Part shown: positions 15,994-25,900 of the stretch, in pieces
How the letters are laid out: the number at the start of each line of letters is the position of its first letter
Position numbering within the stretch: position 1 is the stretch's first letter
Assembly (NCBI GenBank): GCA_035946735.1
Contig: DASYYZ010000024.1
Coordinates: forward strand, 20,689-84,688
Origin: Gp13-AA77 sp035946735
Lineage (GTDB): Bacteria; Acidobacteriota; Terriglobia; UBA7540
DNA: 64,000 bases
Reading direction: 5' to 3'
Position numbers and translations under genes: made by a program
Notes under the pieces: generated by a model
The model's database searches: none
What the model was told of the DNA's origin: nothing
The model's input: the letters and a program-made list of their open reading frames with translations, nothing else

Positions 15994-17904
15994 GTGCCTT
16001 TTGCGCCCACACCGGAGCAGCAAACCATTCTTGCCCACGACCTTGGTCGCCACGCCAGGGTGCTTGCCGGTCCGGGGACCGGAAAGAGCGCCACCTTAGT
16101 TGCGCTCGTCACTCAGCTATTGGAAGGAAGGCCGAGGCCGAGGATTAGGCTGCTCACTTTCACGCGCGCGGCCACCAGCGAACTGGCCCAAAAAGTCTCG
16201 GAGCACCCGGCAGCAGCCGCGGAGCGGCCGAGTACGATTCACTCCTTTGCCATCTCCGCACTGCTCCAGAATCCAGGTTCCGCTGACTTCCCTGGGCCGC
16301 TGCGAATCGCTGACAAATGGGAGTACAAGAACATCGTTCGACCTACGCTCGCCAGACTCGTCGGCGTCGGAGTAACTGATCTCGACGAACTCGTCACTGA
16401 AATGGCCGCGAATTGGCAATCACTTCGGAATGACGAGCGCCCCGACATTGACCCTGAGACCCGAGCCCGCTTTCTAGGGGCTTGGCAAGAGCACCGTGGA
16501 ATCTACGGCTACACTCTGCTTGACGAGCTTCCCTATCGATTTAGGAGTGCTCTGCGGGATCACCCGAATCTCGAAGGAATTGACTACGACCTTCTCATCA
16601 TTGACGAGTATCAAGATCTAAATGCTTGCGACCTGGAACTTCTTAAGTTCATTGCTGCACGCGGTTGCTCGCTGATCGCTGCTGGCGATGACGATCAGTC
16701 AATCTACTCGTTCCGAAAAGCCGCGCCCGACGGGATTCGCAATTTCCCAGACCGATACCCAGAATCTGACGACTACCCACTCTCGGTTACTCAGCGCTGT
16801 GGCCGCAGGATCATTCATTGGGCAGCCCATGTCATTGAGGGTGATCCCGGCAGACCCGCCCGGCCGCGCCTTAGGGTGGCTCCTGCCTCTCCTGACGGCG
16901 AGGCCGCTCTACTCGCCTTCGACAACGACGCTCACGAGGCTTGGGGAGTTGCGGCACTAATCGACAAGTTGGTTAGCCGCGAGCACGTCGAGCCGGCTGA
17001 CATCCTCGTTTTGCTCCGCACTGACCACAATGGGCAGTTTAGCCGGCCGATCAAGGAGCATTTACAGAGAAAGGGTATTTCTTTCTTCGACCCCGACGTG
17101 ATCGAAAGAATTCTGGCTGATCGGTCCAACAGGTTCCTCCTTGAGGTCTGTCGTCTCCTTATTCACCCTATCGATTCAATTTCATGGGCTGCGCTACTTC
17201 TCTTGACACCACGAATCGGGGACGCTTTCCTCGACTACGTTTATGGCCGAGGACGACGTGATGGCAGCCGATTTGGAGCTACGTTGCTTGCCCTAAACAA
17301 CGAAGGTTTTCCTGACGGTCCGCGAGGGTCCACAACGGCCGCTCGTGACCTGATAGCGAGGATGCAGCCTTGGCTGAACGAGCACGAACCTCCCGAGAAT
17401 GTGCCCGATGGCCGCTGGGGACGGTGGATAACAGACAGCTTGGGCCAAGGAGATGATATGGTCCCTGCCCCTACCCCGGATCTCGTTCACCTCCTTAGTC
17501 AGCTCGACGAGCACGCTGAAGAGGGCGAGGGATTAGACCGTTATCTCTCCCAGATTGGACCCCTCGGCAAGGACCTTGCCCTCGCCCAGCGAGAGGGCGT
17601 CCGGATCATGAGCATGGCGGGTTCTAAAGGCTTAACGGTTCGCGCCACCATCGTAGCGGCGGTGGAGGACGGGTTAATTCCAAGGCCCGACCAGGATCTT
17701 GCCGAGGAACGGCGCTTGCTCTACGTTGCGATGACAAGGGCTCGGGAATTTCTTTTTTGCACTTGGGCTCGCGTTCGACGAGGTCCTACCGCCCGAGCGG
17801 GGGAGGCGCAAGTCAATCGCCTAAGACGGCATTCTCCTTTTCTAGATGGCGGCCCTATCGAATCCGAGGATGGGCGACGATATATTGAAGCTCGCTGGCC
17901 GTAA
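15994..17904 (+). CDS. UvrD/Rep-like superfamily 1 DNA helicase
   Basis: This 636-residue protein is an SF1A ATP-dependent 3'-5' DNA helicase. A Q-motif (TPEQQTIL) is at residues 6-13, Walker A GPGTGKS at 26-32, motif Ia (LLTFTRAATSELAQK) near 52, and motif II DEYQD near 208. Motif III GDDDQSIYSFRKAAP is near 230, motif V (GSKGLTVRATIVAAVEDGLI) near 540 and motif VI LLYVAMTRAREFLFC near 575. I chose the GTG at 15994 because CGGAGGAG precedes it and the Q-motif then falls near the N-terminus; the frame is open further up. Compared with UvrD (about 720) it is short. It may serve repair or defence; nothing around it decides this. Confidence 0.93.
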   Translation: MPFAPTPEQQTILAHDLGRHARVLAGPGTGKSATLVALVTQLLEGRPRPRIRLLTFTRAATSELAQKVSEHPAAAAERPSTIHSFAISALLQNPGSADFPGPLRIADKWEYKNIVRPTLARLVGVGVTDLDELVTEMAANWQSLRNDERPDIDPETRARFLGAWQEHRGIYGYTLLDELPYRFRSALRDHPNLEGIDYDLLIIDEYQDLNACDLELLKFIAARGCSLIAAGDDDQSIYSFRKAAPDGIRNFPDRYPESDDYPLSVTQRCGRRIIHWAAHVIEGDPGRPARPRLRVAPASPDGEAALLAFDNDAHEAWGVAALIDKLVSREHVEPADILVLLRTDHNGQFSRPIKEHLQRKGISFFDPDVIERILADRSNRFLLEVCRLLIHPIDSISWAALLLLTPRIGDAFLDYVYGRGRRDGSRFGATLLALNNEGFPDGPRGSTTAARDLIARMQPWLNEHEPPENVPDGRWGRWITDSLGQGDDMVPAPTPDLVHLLSQLDEHAEEGEGLDRYLSQIGPLGKDLALAQREGVRIMSMAGSKGLTVRATIVAAVEDGLIPRPDQDLAEERRLLYVAMTRAREFLFCTWARVRRGPTARAGEAQVNRLRRHSPFLDGGPIESEDGRRYIEARWP

Positions 17905-18013
17905 GCGAGTAGCTACGGTCGGCGCGTCCTGACCGCGCGGGCTCTTGCGCCCGTCGGAAAGGCCCACGGAGGGGTGGCGTAGACGGTGAACTCAATACCC
18001 CGAGGGTCAAGTC

Positions 18014-19717
18014 GTGACGGACGGTACATTGAGGGCCGGCAAAGCCTGCCCTGAAGCTCTGGAGGAAATGGCTGAGCGGAGGACGCTGGCGGCCGGCGGA
18101 GGCCATTCCAGGTTTAGAGCCGCCTACTTCGTGGTCGCGATGCTGTTGGTGCTGGGGCGCGCCCTGCCCGTGCTCAGCAACTTTCCGGGGCGCGACCAGG
18201 GTACGTATCTCACCATTGGCCGGAGCCTGCTTCAGGGCCGCGTCCTTTACCGCGACCTTTGGGAGAACAAGCCGCCCGGCATCTTTTATATCTACGGGCT
18301 AATCGGCAAGGCTTTTGGCACGCGCCTGTGGTGCGTGGCCGCCGTGGATTTGGCGCTACTCCTGGTGGTGTCCTGGTGCATCTTCCACTTCGCGGAGCGA
18401 TACCTGGGGCCGGCGGGAGCAGCCGTGGCCGTAATCGTACACGGCGTGTGGCATGTCGAAGCGGGCTACATCTTCACCGCTCAGCCTGAGTTTTTCCAGC
18501 TTCCGCTGATTTTCGGCGCCTATTTCTCGGTGGCCGGTGCTAGCCTCCGAGGGCAATCGAGACTCCGGGCCAGGCACCTTGCCGCCGGCATGCTGCTGGG
18601 GACTGCATTCTGGCTCAAGTATAACGCGGTCGTATTTCTGCCCTGGTTGTTGGTTCCATATCTCGACGGTAGGGCCCTCAACGACCATCCCTCACGCCTT
18701 GGTCTTACCGTGGGTCTCGGCGACCTGTTGGAGCGGATGGCCTGGATCATACTGGGATTTGGGTCACTCGTTCTCGGCGTGATCGCTTACTTCGGGCTGG
18801 AAGGAGCGCTTCCAGCGCTTCGCGAGGTGCAATTTCAGGTGCTGCCTCGCTACGCGGCCATGGCTGTAGAAGCCCGGCCCCTGCCGCTCGGGCAGTGGAT
18901 CGCCGTGCGCTCCGAGATTTGCTTGGGTGCGGCCACCCTCGTGGCTACGGCGGTAGCGTTAGTGGTAGCGAGGTGGCGGCGCGATCTTGCCCGCACCGCG
19001 CCGCTCTTCACCGGAGCGGCCGCAGCCTACGCCGCTACTGCCATCCAGATGCGTTTCCACGGCTATTACTTCGCCACTTGTTACCCGTTCTTCGCCTTAA
19101 TATGGGCCTACTTGGCCCTGACCCTCTGGGAATTGTGCCGCGGCGCTGCTCACGCTTGCGCCTGCCGGTATTGGAGGCTCGGCCAGGTCCTGGTCTGGCT
19201 GTTGTTCGCGAGTATCCTTTGCTGGCCGGTGCTGGCAGACTCCGGAAGGACCCAGGTGGACTACGAGAATCTTCGCGAGTGGCGGTCCGATCCGGAGAAC
19301 TTCTACCGTCACCACCATTGGATGTATCTTGAGCACATAGACGGCCAGCTCCAAGTGATTCACTACCTGAAGGCAAATGCAGCGCCCGCAGACCAAATCT
19401 TCCTCTGGGGCGGACACACGCTCATTTGTTATCTTGCCGAGCGCCCTTGCGTCACGCGCTTCGTTTCGAATCTGGGGCTGATGTCGCTCTGGGCTCCGCA
19501 GGCTTGGCGTGACGAGGCGGCCCGGCAACTCCGCGTCCAGCACCCCACGTGGATTGTGGTGGCGCGCGCAGATGCGCTTCCGAGCATCACCTTTTTGACT
19601 CTTTCCTCGGACCGGTATCTCGCCAAGAGATATCCCGATCTCGCCACTCTCGTCAGGGAGGAATACACTCCAGTGGCGGACTTCTCGACCTTTGTGGTGT
19701 ACCGGCACATTCGCTGA
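18014..19717 (+). CDS. Polytopic membrane glycosyltransferase (PMT_2/GT39-like)
   Basis: This 567-residue integral membrane protein of the PMT_2/ArnT-like superfamily moves sugars from polyprenyl-phosphate donors to a substrate on the outer face of the inner membrane. The first loop carries GRDQGTYLTIGRSLLQGRVL with the acidic residue, then the conserved NKPPGIFYIYGLIGKAF. About ten hydrophobic helices follow. The C-terminal third is soluble (ADQIFLWGGHTLICYLAERP, FVVYRHIR at the end). The start could be GTG 18014 or ATG 18068, which has GGAGG only 2 bases ahead; I list the longer form. No sugar pathway gene is adjacent, so the acceptor is unknown. Confidence 0.85.
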   Translation: MTDGTLRAGKACPEALEEMAERRTLAAGGGHSRFRAAYFVVAMLLVLGRALPVLSNFPGRDQGTYLTIGRSLLQGRVLYRDLWENKPPGIFYIYGLIGKAFGTRLWCVAAVDLALLLVVSWCIFHFAERYLGPAGAAVAVIVHGVWHVEAGYIFTAQPEFFQLPLIFGAYFSVAGASLRGQSRLRARHLAAGMLLGTAFWLKYNAVVFLPWLLVPYLDGRALNDHPSRLGLTVGLGDLLERMAWIILGFGSLVLGVIAYFGLEGALPALREVQFQVLPRYAAMAVEARPLPLGQWIAVRSEICLGAATLVATAVALVVARWRRDLARTAPLFTGAAAAYAATAIQMRFHGYYFATCYPFFALIWAYLALTLWELCRGAAHACACRYWRLGQVLVWLLFASILCWPVLADSGRTQVDYENLREWRSDPENFYRHHHWMYLEHIDGQLQVIHYLKANAAPADQIFLWGGHTLICYLAERPCVTRFVSNLGLMSLWAPQAWRDEAARQLRVQHPTWIVVARADALPSITFLTLSSDRYLAKRYPDLATLVREEYTPVADFSTFVVYRHIR

Positions 19718-19884
19718 CTGGAAAAAGCTGCCGCAAACCGCTGCGAGGGTCATGCACGCGGCAAACAGATCACCGTCAGCCGCCCGAACTGCGGCGCTCC
19801 CAGCGTCAGCACAGTCGCTATCTTTCACCAAAAGAGCCTCGGCGTGGCCCAGGGCCACGCCGAGGCTGAGGCGGACCTGGGGGC

Positions 19885-21357
19885 TCAGTGCACGATTCTC
19901 ACGAGAACCGGATTCGACTCGATGCCGTTGGCAACCGCATACATCTTGTACTGTCCGGCGGGAATGCCTGCTGGCACATCGAACAGGGTCGAGTTGAACG
20001 TGTGGGGAGCGATCGAATGTGTGCTCTCATCGTGAGTGGTGGCGTAATAGACATGGTTAGGGCTGGCGAGCTGTACGAAGCGAACCAGTGGATAGTTGGT
20101 GGCCGCCTGATAGTCGTCACCGTAGGCGTTGTTCTCCGACAAACCATTGAGCTGCCTGCCAACCAAAATGTTATTGGTGGAGGGACTGTTGATGAGAGTG
20201 CGCGTGCCCTGGCCAGGGGCGATGGTCGGCGCGACGCCCGGAACGACACCGGGTGCCGGCGTATAAACTTCAACGAGACCGCTAAAGTCGGTGAACATGA
20301 TCTGACCGGTAGGAAGGATCATCAGGTGTCCAACGAACGATGAGTCACCCGGGCAGTTCGTCGGATTCGCAGTGTCCGTCAGGGTCCCGGCGACTGGGTC
20401 GTACTCGACAAATTGGCAACCAGGTTGGAAGATACCAGGGCTCAGCATGGCGAGCACTTTGCCGTTCGGCTCAAGCGCCGCCGGACCATCAGCCTGATCC
20501 AAGCCGTTTGCGGGAGTCGGACCGGCCGACCAGGTGTTGGTAGCAACGTCGTACAAAGCCGTTGCCACCACGTTCCCTCCAAACTGCAACATCTTGTTGT
20601 TATACATCAGGACCGCGGCGCCCAATTCGTCGTCGGAGGGGTTATAGAGCTGGACGGGGGTCGTTGGCCCGCAGGACCAGAGGCCGGTGTCCTGATCGTA
20701 AAGCTCCGAACCTTGACTGGTACCACAATTGGGATCGCCTTTCGAATCCACGCTGAAAACTTTGTTGTTGGTCAGCAGCGTAAACCCTGACTCATCGTTA
20801 CTGAACTGGTTTACCGAGCCGGTCTCCGTCCAGGAATTCGGGCCGCTAAACAGCGCATTCTGAGACGAACAGCAGTTCGCTTGCATGTCGGTTCCGTCGG
20901 CCAGCATCACGCTCTCCGCGTCGCCGATCGAGCCCCAGCCAACAGGCGGAGAGTTAAGCGTCCAGGTTAGCGTGCCTCCGGAGATGGTTCCAATCGCGCC
21001 CAGGGTTGTCCAGATCGGTGGACCTTCGTTATACTCTCCGCCTTCGATAATGACTTTTCCGTCCAGCAACACTTGGGAACTGAAGTATAAGGGTGCGTAG
21101 CCGGAAGGTAGACGTCCGCCAAAACTCCATGTGCCATTGACGTAACTACCGCTGGAATCGGGGGTGAGAATATGCCACTCGCCGAGATCTCCGTCGGATT
21201 CCTCGTGCACCAGGATCCTGCCGTCTCTGAGCTGCAGCATAACGCCGAGGTTAAACCCGGGTTGGTTGTTTAGAGGTGTCCATGTTTGAGCACCGGCGAT
21301 TCCCGCCAATGCTAACAGCACTACTGACGTGATCGCGATCCTTCGAGGTAGTTTCAT
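19885..21357 (-). CDS. Secreted kelch/galactose-oxidase-like beta-propeller protein
   Basis: This 490-residue protein has a Sec signal (MKLPRRIAITSVVLLALAGI, cleavage near GAQTW at 24). The mature part has repeated blocks of the kelch kind, each with a G-containing strand and a W, such as LLDGKVIIEGGEYNEGPPIW, YNNKMLQFGGNVVATALYDV and LILPTGQIMFTDFSGLVEVY-like text. It ends in a short Ig-like domain (LINSPSTNNILVGRQLNGLS; LVRFVQLASPNHVYYATTHD; GIPAGQYKMYAVANGIES) typical of the DUF1929/galactose-oxidase C-terminus. The copper ligands of galactose oxidase were not confirmed. AAGGAGGGGAAAT stands before the ATG at 21357. It is likely extracellular. Confidence 0.85.
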   Translation of the reverse strand: MKLPRRIAITSVVLLALAGIAGAQTWTPLNNQPGFNLGVMLQLRDGRILVHEESDGDLGEWHILTPDSSGSYVNGTWSFGGRLPSGYAPLYFSSQVLLDGKVIIEGGEYNEGPPIWTTLGAIGTISGGTLTWTLNSPPVGWGSIGDAESVMLADGTDMQANCCSSQNALFSGPNSWTETGSVNQFSNDESGFTLLTNNKVFSVDSKGDPNCGTSQGSELYDQDTGLWSCGPTTPVQLYNPSDDELGAAVLMYNNKMLQFGGNVVATALYDVATNTWSAGPTPANGLDQADGPAALEPNGKVLAMLSPGIFQPGCQFVEYDPVAGTLTDTANPTNCPGDSSFVGHLMILPTGQIMFTDFSGLVEVYTPAPGVVPGVAPTIAPGQGTRTLINSPSTNNILVGRQLNGLSENNAYGDDYQAATNYPLVRFVQLASPNHVYYATTHDESTHSIAPHTFNSTLFDVPAGIPAGQYKMYAVANGIESNPVLVRIVH

Positions 21358-21409
21358 TTATTTCCCCTCCTTTTAAGGGCTGGGCTATCGGCTGGCGTAC
21401 TCCTATGCC

Positions 21410-21690
21410 CTAGCTGATTGGCGCCGCCACCATCCCGTCGCCATTGCCCAGGAAAATGCTGACGCTGTTACTCAACTCATTGACCACAACGGCGTCCAAC
21501 TTGCCATCAGCGTTGAAGTCGCCCACCGCGAGTCGATTACATTGGCTGCGCCGTCGAGTTACCTACCGATTGGAGCGTCCCATTGTCATTGCCGAGCAGC
21601 ACAGTCAGATATTGCTGCCGTTGTCGGACGCCACCAATTCTGTTTCCCGTCTCCATTGAAGTCATCGACCGCTACCGAGGTCGGCCACTG
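21410..21690 (-). pseudogene. Remnant of an FG-GAP/VCBS-repeat protein gene
   Basis: Read on the minus strand, two FG-GAP/VCBS repeats are recognisable: VAVDDFNGDGKQN at about 21680-21640, and LAVGDFNADGKLDAVVVNEL with ISIFLGNGDG-like text at about 21530-21420, ending in a stop at 21412-21410. The parts lie in different frames with an in-frame stop between them, so at least two frameshifts separate them. No start is present. It is the 3' fragment of a secreted repeat protein that has decayed. Confidence 0.75.
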
Positions 21691-21698
21691 CCACAGAT

Positions 21699-21992
21699 TC
21701 ACCTCTGCGATGCGAAGCGGCTGCGCCGACTCGGCACAATGGCACCGGGCGGCGGTCGCGTGAACGTGGCCTCCTTCCCCCTTACCAGCCGGTTGATTTC
21801 GCCGAGTTTGCGCAGTATCTCGTCCCCAGTGCCCCGCAGCTGATCAACGACGTCTTGCGGCGGCATGGGAAAGTCGCGGCAGTGGTCGATCACTTGTTTC
21901 CGGAGATCGAGGCTCTGGCGCAGGGCGGCAAACTCCTGCTCAATGAGCTCGGCAACTACAGCCATCTCGAAGTACGGCTCCCCTTCTCGCAT
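21699..21992 (-). CDS. Small helical protein of unknown function
   Basis: This 97-residue product is mostly amphipathic helix (MAVVAELIEQEFAALRQSLD, then VVDQLRGTGDEILRKLGEIN) with a basic, proline-rich tail. CGGGAGGATCGCC precedes the ATG at 21992, which argues for translation; an inner start at MAVVAEL is also possible. There is no signal peptide. It lies next to a pseudogene, so it could itself be degenerate. I do not recognise a family. Confidence 0.45.
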   Translation of the reverse strand: MREGEPYFEMAVVAELIEQEFAALRQSLDLRKQVIDHCRDFPMPPQDVVDQLRGTGDEILRKLGEINRLVRGKEATFTRPPPGAIVPSRRSRFASQR

Positions 21993-22312
21993 GGCGATCC
22001 TCCCGTGAACTTGCGTGAACCGCTTCCCCCCTTTGTTGGCGGGTTATCCTGCGCTAAGTGTCTCGAGAAGCGCTGTCGGACAGACGCTGCTGCTTCAGCC
22101 ACCCTCTACCTTGCTGCCCAGATCGTTTTTGAGGAGGGTCAGATCGGAAATCGGGCGTGGAACCGACCGACCGACCTCCTACACTGGTTAAAGCGAAACC
22201 CGCAGAAGGATTGGCTCACGCAGAAAAAAATCTTTTCGGCAGGAGCCTGACTGGGGCGGGCAACGGTTAGCAGCCGGCATCGCCTGTTTTTTCCGTTTCT
22301 CTTGCGCGCGCA
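21993..22312. other. Intergenic region without a supportable gene
   Basis: About 320 bp with no ribosome binding site and convincing frame together. An open plus-strand frame runs through it (to 22250), but its composition looks random and it overlaps the minus-strand small gene, so I leave it out. Confidence 0.5.
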
Positions 22313-22341
22313 TTGACTTCCGGGAATCCCCGGATTAGACT
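22313..22341 (+). promoter_or_regulatory. Promoter of the ECF sigma gene
   Basis: TTGACT (22313-22318), a 17-bp spacer and TAGACT (22336-22341) make a good vegetative-type promoter. The 9-mer GACTTCCGG occurs twice with 23-bp pitch (22315-22323 and 22338-22346), each copy overlapping one promoter hexamer. It might therefore also serve as binding sites or as an ECF-type signal. Confidence 0.5.
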
Positions 22342-22382
22342 TCCGGTCGATATCCTGATCTGCGCCATGGGGAGGGGAAGCC

Positions 22383-22958
22383 GTGTCGCGACTCTCATCG
22401 GCGTCTGTCAGCCAACTGCTGGCAAAGTGGAGAGCCGGCGATGAGGAGGCACTGCGCGATCTCGTGCCTCTGATCTACGAGGAACTGCACCGCCTGGCAC
22501 ACCGCTACTTGCAAAGAGAACGTCCGGATCACACGTTGCAGAGCACGGCGCTGGTACACGAAGCATATCTTCGATTCAGCAAGCAGAAGCAGGTTGGATT
22601 TCAGAACCGTGCTCACTTCTTCGCGGCTTCGGCTCAGCTGATGCGGCAGATTCTGGTTGATTACGCCAGATCGCATCACGCCGGCAAGCGTGGTGGCGGG
22701 TACAAGCTAAGCATCGAGGATGCGCCATGGCTGTGTGAAGAACGCGGGGCGGATCTGGTGCTGCTGGACGACGCATTGAACGGACTGGCAAGACTCGATC
22801 CCCAGCAGAGCCGGATCGTGGAGCTTCGTTTCTTCGGCGGCCTTTCGATCGAGGAAACGGCGGAGATATTGAGCATTTCACCGGCTACCGTCAAGCGCGA
22901 TTGGGTCACGGCACGTCTGTGGCTCAGCCGGGAGATGAAGAGGGCCGCGCAAACATGA
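22383..22958 (+). CDS. ECF-type RNA polymerase sigma factor
   Basis: This 191-residue protein is a sigma-70 family factor of the Sigma70_ECF branch (TIGR02999-like). Region 2 is seen as LVPLIYEELHRLAHRYLQRE with HTLQSTALVHEAYLRF (residues 28-68) and HFFAASAQLMRQILVDYARS (about 78-98). Region 4 has LDPQQSRIVELRFFGGLSIE then ETAEILSISPATVKRDWVTA (about 138-178). The start is GTG 22383 with GGGGAGGGG just ahead. Its TGA overlaps the ATG of the kinase gene (ATGA), so both are translated together. In this family the neighbouring Ser/Thr kinase is thought to act in place of an anti-sigma factor; that link is inferred. Confidence 0.95.
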   Translation: MSRLSSASVSQLLAKWRAGDEEALRDLVPLIYEELHRLAHRYLQRERPDHTLQSTALVHEAYLRFSKQKQVGFQNRAHFFAASAQLMRQILVDYARSHHAGKRGGGYKLSIEDAPWLCEERGADLVLLDDALNGLARLDPQQSRIVELRFFGGLSIEETAEILSISPATVKRDWVTARLWLSREMKRAAQT

Positions 22959-25900
22959 CTGCTGAGCGTTGGCAACAGGTTCGAGAGGTGCTCCACCAGG
23001 CCTTGGAGCGGCCGCCCGAGGAGCGGTCTGCCTTTCTCGATGCAGCCTGTGCGGAGGATTCTTCGCTCCGCCAGGAAGTGCAATCGCTGCTGGAATCCAG
23101 TGACGAAGCGCGCGCTACTCTTCCTCGGTCTACTCCTGCGCAACGGCCCACGCTTCGTAAGGGAACGGCGTTTGATGATTACGAGATCCAGACGCTGCTG
23201 GGCGCGGGCGGGATGGGAGAGGTCTATCGGGCGCGGGATCTGCGCCTGGGGAAAGACGTGGCGATCAAGGTTTTGCCGTCTTCCTTTTCTGCCGATGGCG
23301 ATCGCCTGCGGCGGTTCGAGCAGGAGGCGCAGGCAGCAGCGGCCTTGGACCATCCGAACATTCTGACGGTGTACCGGCTGGGGACGTACGAAGGGTCTCC
23401 CTACATGGTTTCGGAACTGCTGGAAGGCGAAACGCTGCGGGAGCGGCTGAGGAGCGGAGCCTTGCCAGTACGCAAGGCGCTGGATTACGCAGTGCAGGTA
23501 GCGCGCGGCTTGGCGGCGGCTCACCGGAAAGGCATCACTCATCGCGACCTGAAGCCGGAGAATTTGTTTCTGACCGAGGGGGGGCGGGTGAAGATATTGG
23601 ATTTCGGGCTGGCGAAGCTCATGCACTCCCCGTCAGAAGGTGGGACGACGGAGACGGCCAGAGATGGGACGGAGCCGGGCACGATCTTGGGGACGGCAGG
23701 GTACATGTCCCCGGAGCAGGTGAGGGGGCAGGCGACCGATCATCGCTCAGACGTGTTTGCTTTCGGCGCCATCTTGTACGAAATGCTGTCCGGGAAACGT
23801 GCGTTTCACGGGGCGACGTCGGCGGACACCATGAGCGCAGTGCTGAACCAGGACCCGCCTAGTCTTTCTCAGGCAGTCCCGAGCATCTCACCAGGTCTGG
23901 AGCGGGTAGTGTACCGCTGCTTGGAGAAGAACGCGGACGAACGGTTCCAGGCAGCCTCAGACCTGGGCTTCGCGCTGGAGGCACTGAGTGACGCACCAAG
24001 CGCTTCGCAGACAGCGCACGTCGCAAATTACCGAACGACCGCAGCTCCGAATGAGGGCGTCCGGACGATCTGGAAGATTGGCGCTCTGGCCGCAGTCCTC
24101 GCGATAGCCGCTCTGATCGGCGGCGAGTTTTACTGGCCCTCGCATCAGTCGACCAAGCTCACCGAAAAGGACACTATCGTCCTCGCCGACTTCACTGACG
24201 CCACCGGCGATACCGTTTTCGACGCCGCACTGCGCCTGGGACTCTCGGTTCAACTGGAGCAGTCGCCATTTCTGAGCTTGCTTTCCGATAACCGCATTGC
24301 GCAGACGCTCGTGATGATGTCGCAGCCGAAGGACGCGCGGCTCACCCGTGATCTGGCGCGTGAGGTCTGCCAGCGGACGGGCAGCGCGGCCACCATCGAA
24401 GGCTCAATCGCGAGCATCGGCAGCCTCTACGTGCTGGGTCTCAGGGCCGTCGACTGCCACAACGGCGACCTGCTGGCCGAAGAGCAGGCGCAGGCAACCA
24501 GTAAGGAACAGGTATTGAAGGCGCTGGGGGATGCAGCCACGAGGATGCGCCGGAAATTGGGCGAGTCGCTGGTCTCGATCGAGAAATATAACGCGCCGCC
24601 GGAGGAGGTCACTACCCCGTCATTCGAAGCGTGGCAAGCCTACACTGTCGGCTACCAGGAGCAGGTCGTAAACGACGATTCTCTTGCCGCCATCTCGTCC
24701 TTCGAGCGGGCCGTCAGACTGGACCCGAAGTTCGCCATGGCCTATGCGCGGCTGGGAACTACCTACAGCAATTTGGACGAAAGCGCCCGTGCCGTCGAGA
24801 ATAGCCGCAGAGGGTATGAGCTGAGCGACCGCGGAAGCGAGCGCGAAAGGTTCTTCATCGACTCACACTACGAGCAATTCGCCACCGGGGACCTGGAGGC
24901 AGCCCGGAAGGTCTATGAGTTGTGGGCTCAGACTTACCCGCGCGACCGCCTTCCGCCTAACAACCTCGGTGCCATCGACCGTATTCTGGGCGAATACAAA
25001 AATGCCCTTGATGCGATTAAGGAGAGCCTCCGGCGTGATCCCGAGAATGGGAGAACCTACGCGAATCTCGTCCTCACATTTCTGGAGCTGAACCGCAAGG
25101 ACGAGGCCAAAGCCACGGCGCAGGAGGCGCAGGATCACCATCTTGACTCTGCACAAATCCGGTTCTCTATCTACGACATCGATTTCCTGCAGCGTGATGA
25201 GGCGGGCATGCAGCGGCAAGTGGCATTCTTTAAGGACAAGGCAGGTCAGGAAGATGTGATGCTCTACATGCAATCTGATACTGCTGCGTATGCCGGACAG
25301 TTTGGCAGGGCGCGAGAGCTGACGCGACTTGCGGCTGACTCTGCCTGGCGTGCCGGTCAGAAGGAGAAGACGGCAGTTTACCGGGCTGAAGCGGCGGTGC
25401 GGGAAGCGCTGGTTGGCAACACCGGTATGGCAAAGCAGCAGGCGAAAGCCGCGGTCGCGCTCTCAAACGGCCTGAATGCCGAGGCGATCTCGGCCCTGGC
25501 GCTGGGGCTGGCCGGCGATTCCGCCGAAGCCATGCGCCTCGCCAAGGATCTCGATAAGCGATCCCCGAGAGACACGCTGGTGCGGTGCGAGTACGTACCC
25601 ACGATCACGGCAGCCAGCATCCTCGGCATTGGCCACACCTCCAAAGATGGTCGCAAGGCAGTTGAGGCGCTGGCGGCCGCTGCTCCTTACGAGCTTGGAG
25701 ATCCTCCCAAGACTCTCAATGTCGCCCTTTACCCCGTGTACCTGCGGGGCCAGGCGTACTTGGCAGCGCACAAGGGCGCTGCGGCAGCCGCCGAATTCCA
25801 GAAAATTCTCGACCACCCCGGCGTCGTCGTGAACGAGCCTATCGGCGCCCTGGCGCACCTTGGCTTGGGCCGCGGCGAGGCCCTCGAAGCCGGGGTAGGG

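Noticed and set aside
21855..22250. Plus-strand open frame before the sigma gene
   Set aside because: No ribosome binding site, random-looking composition, and overlap with a better-supported minus-strand frame.
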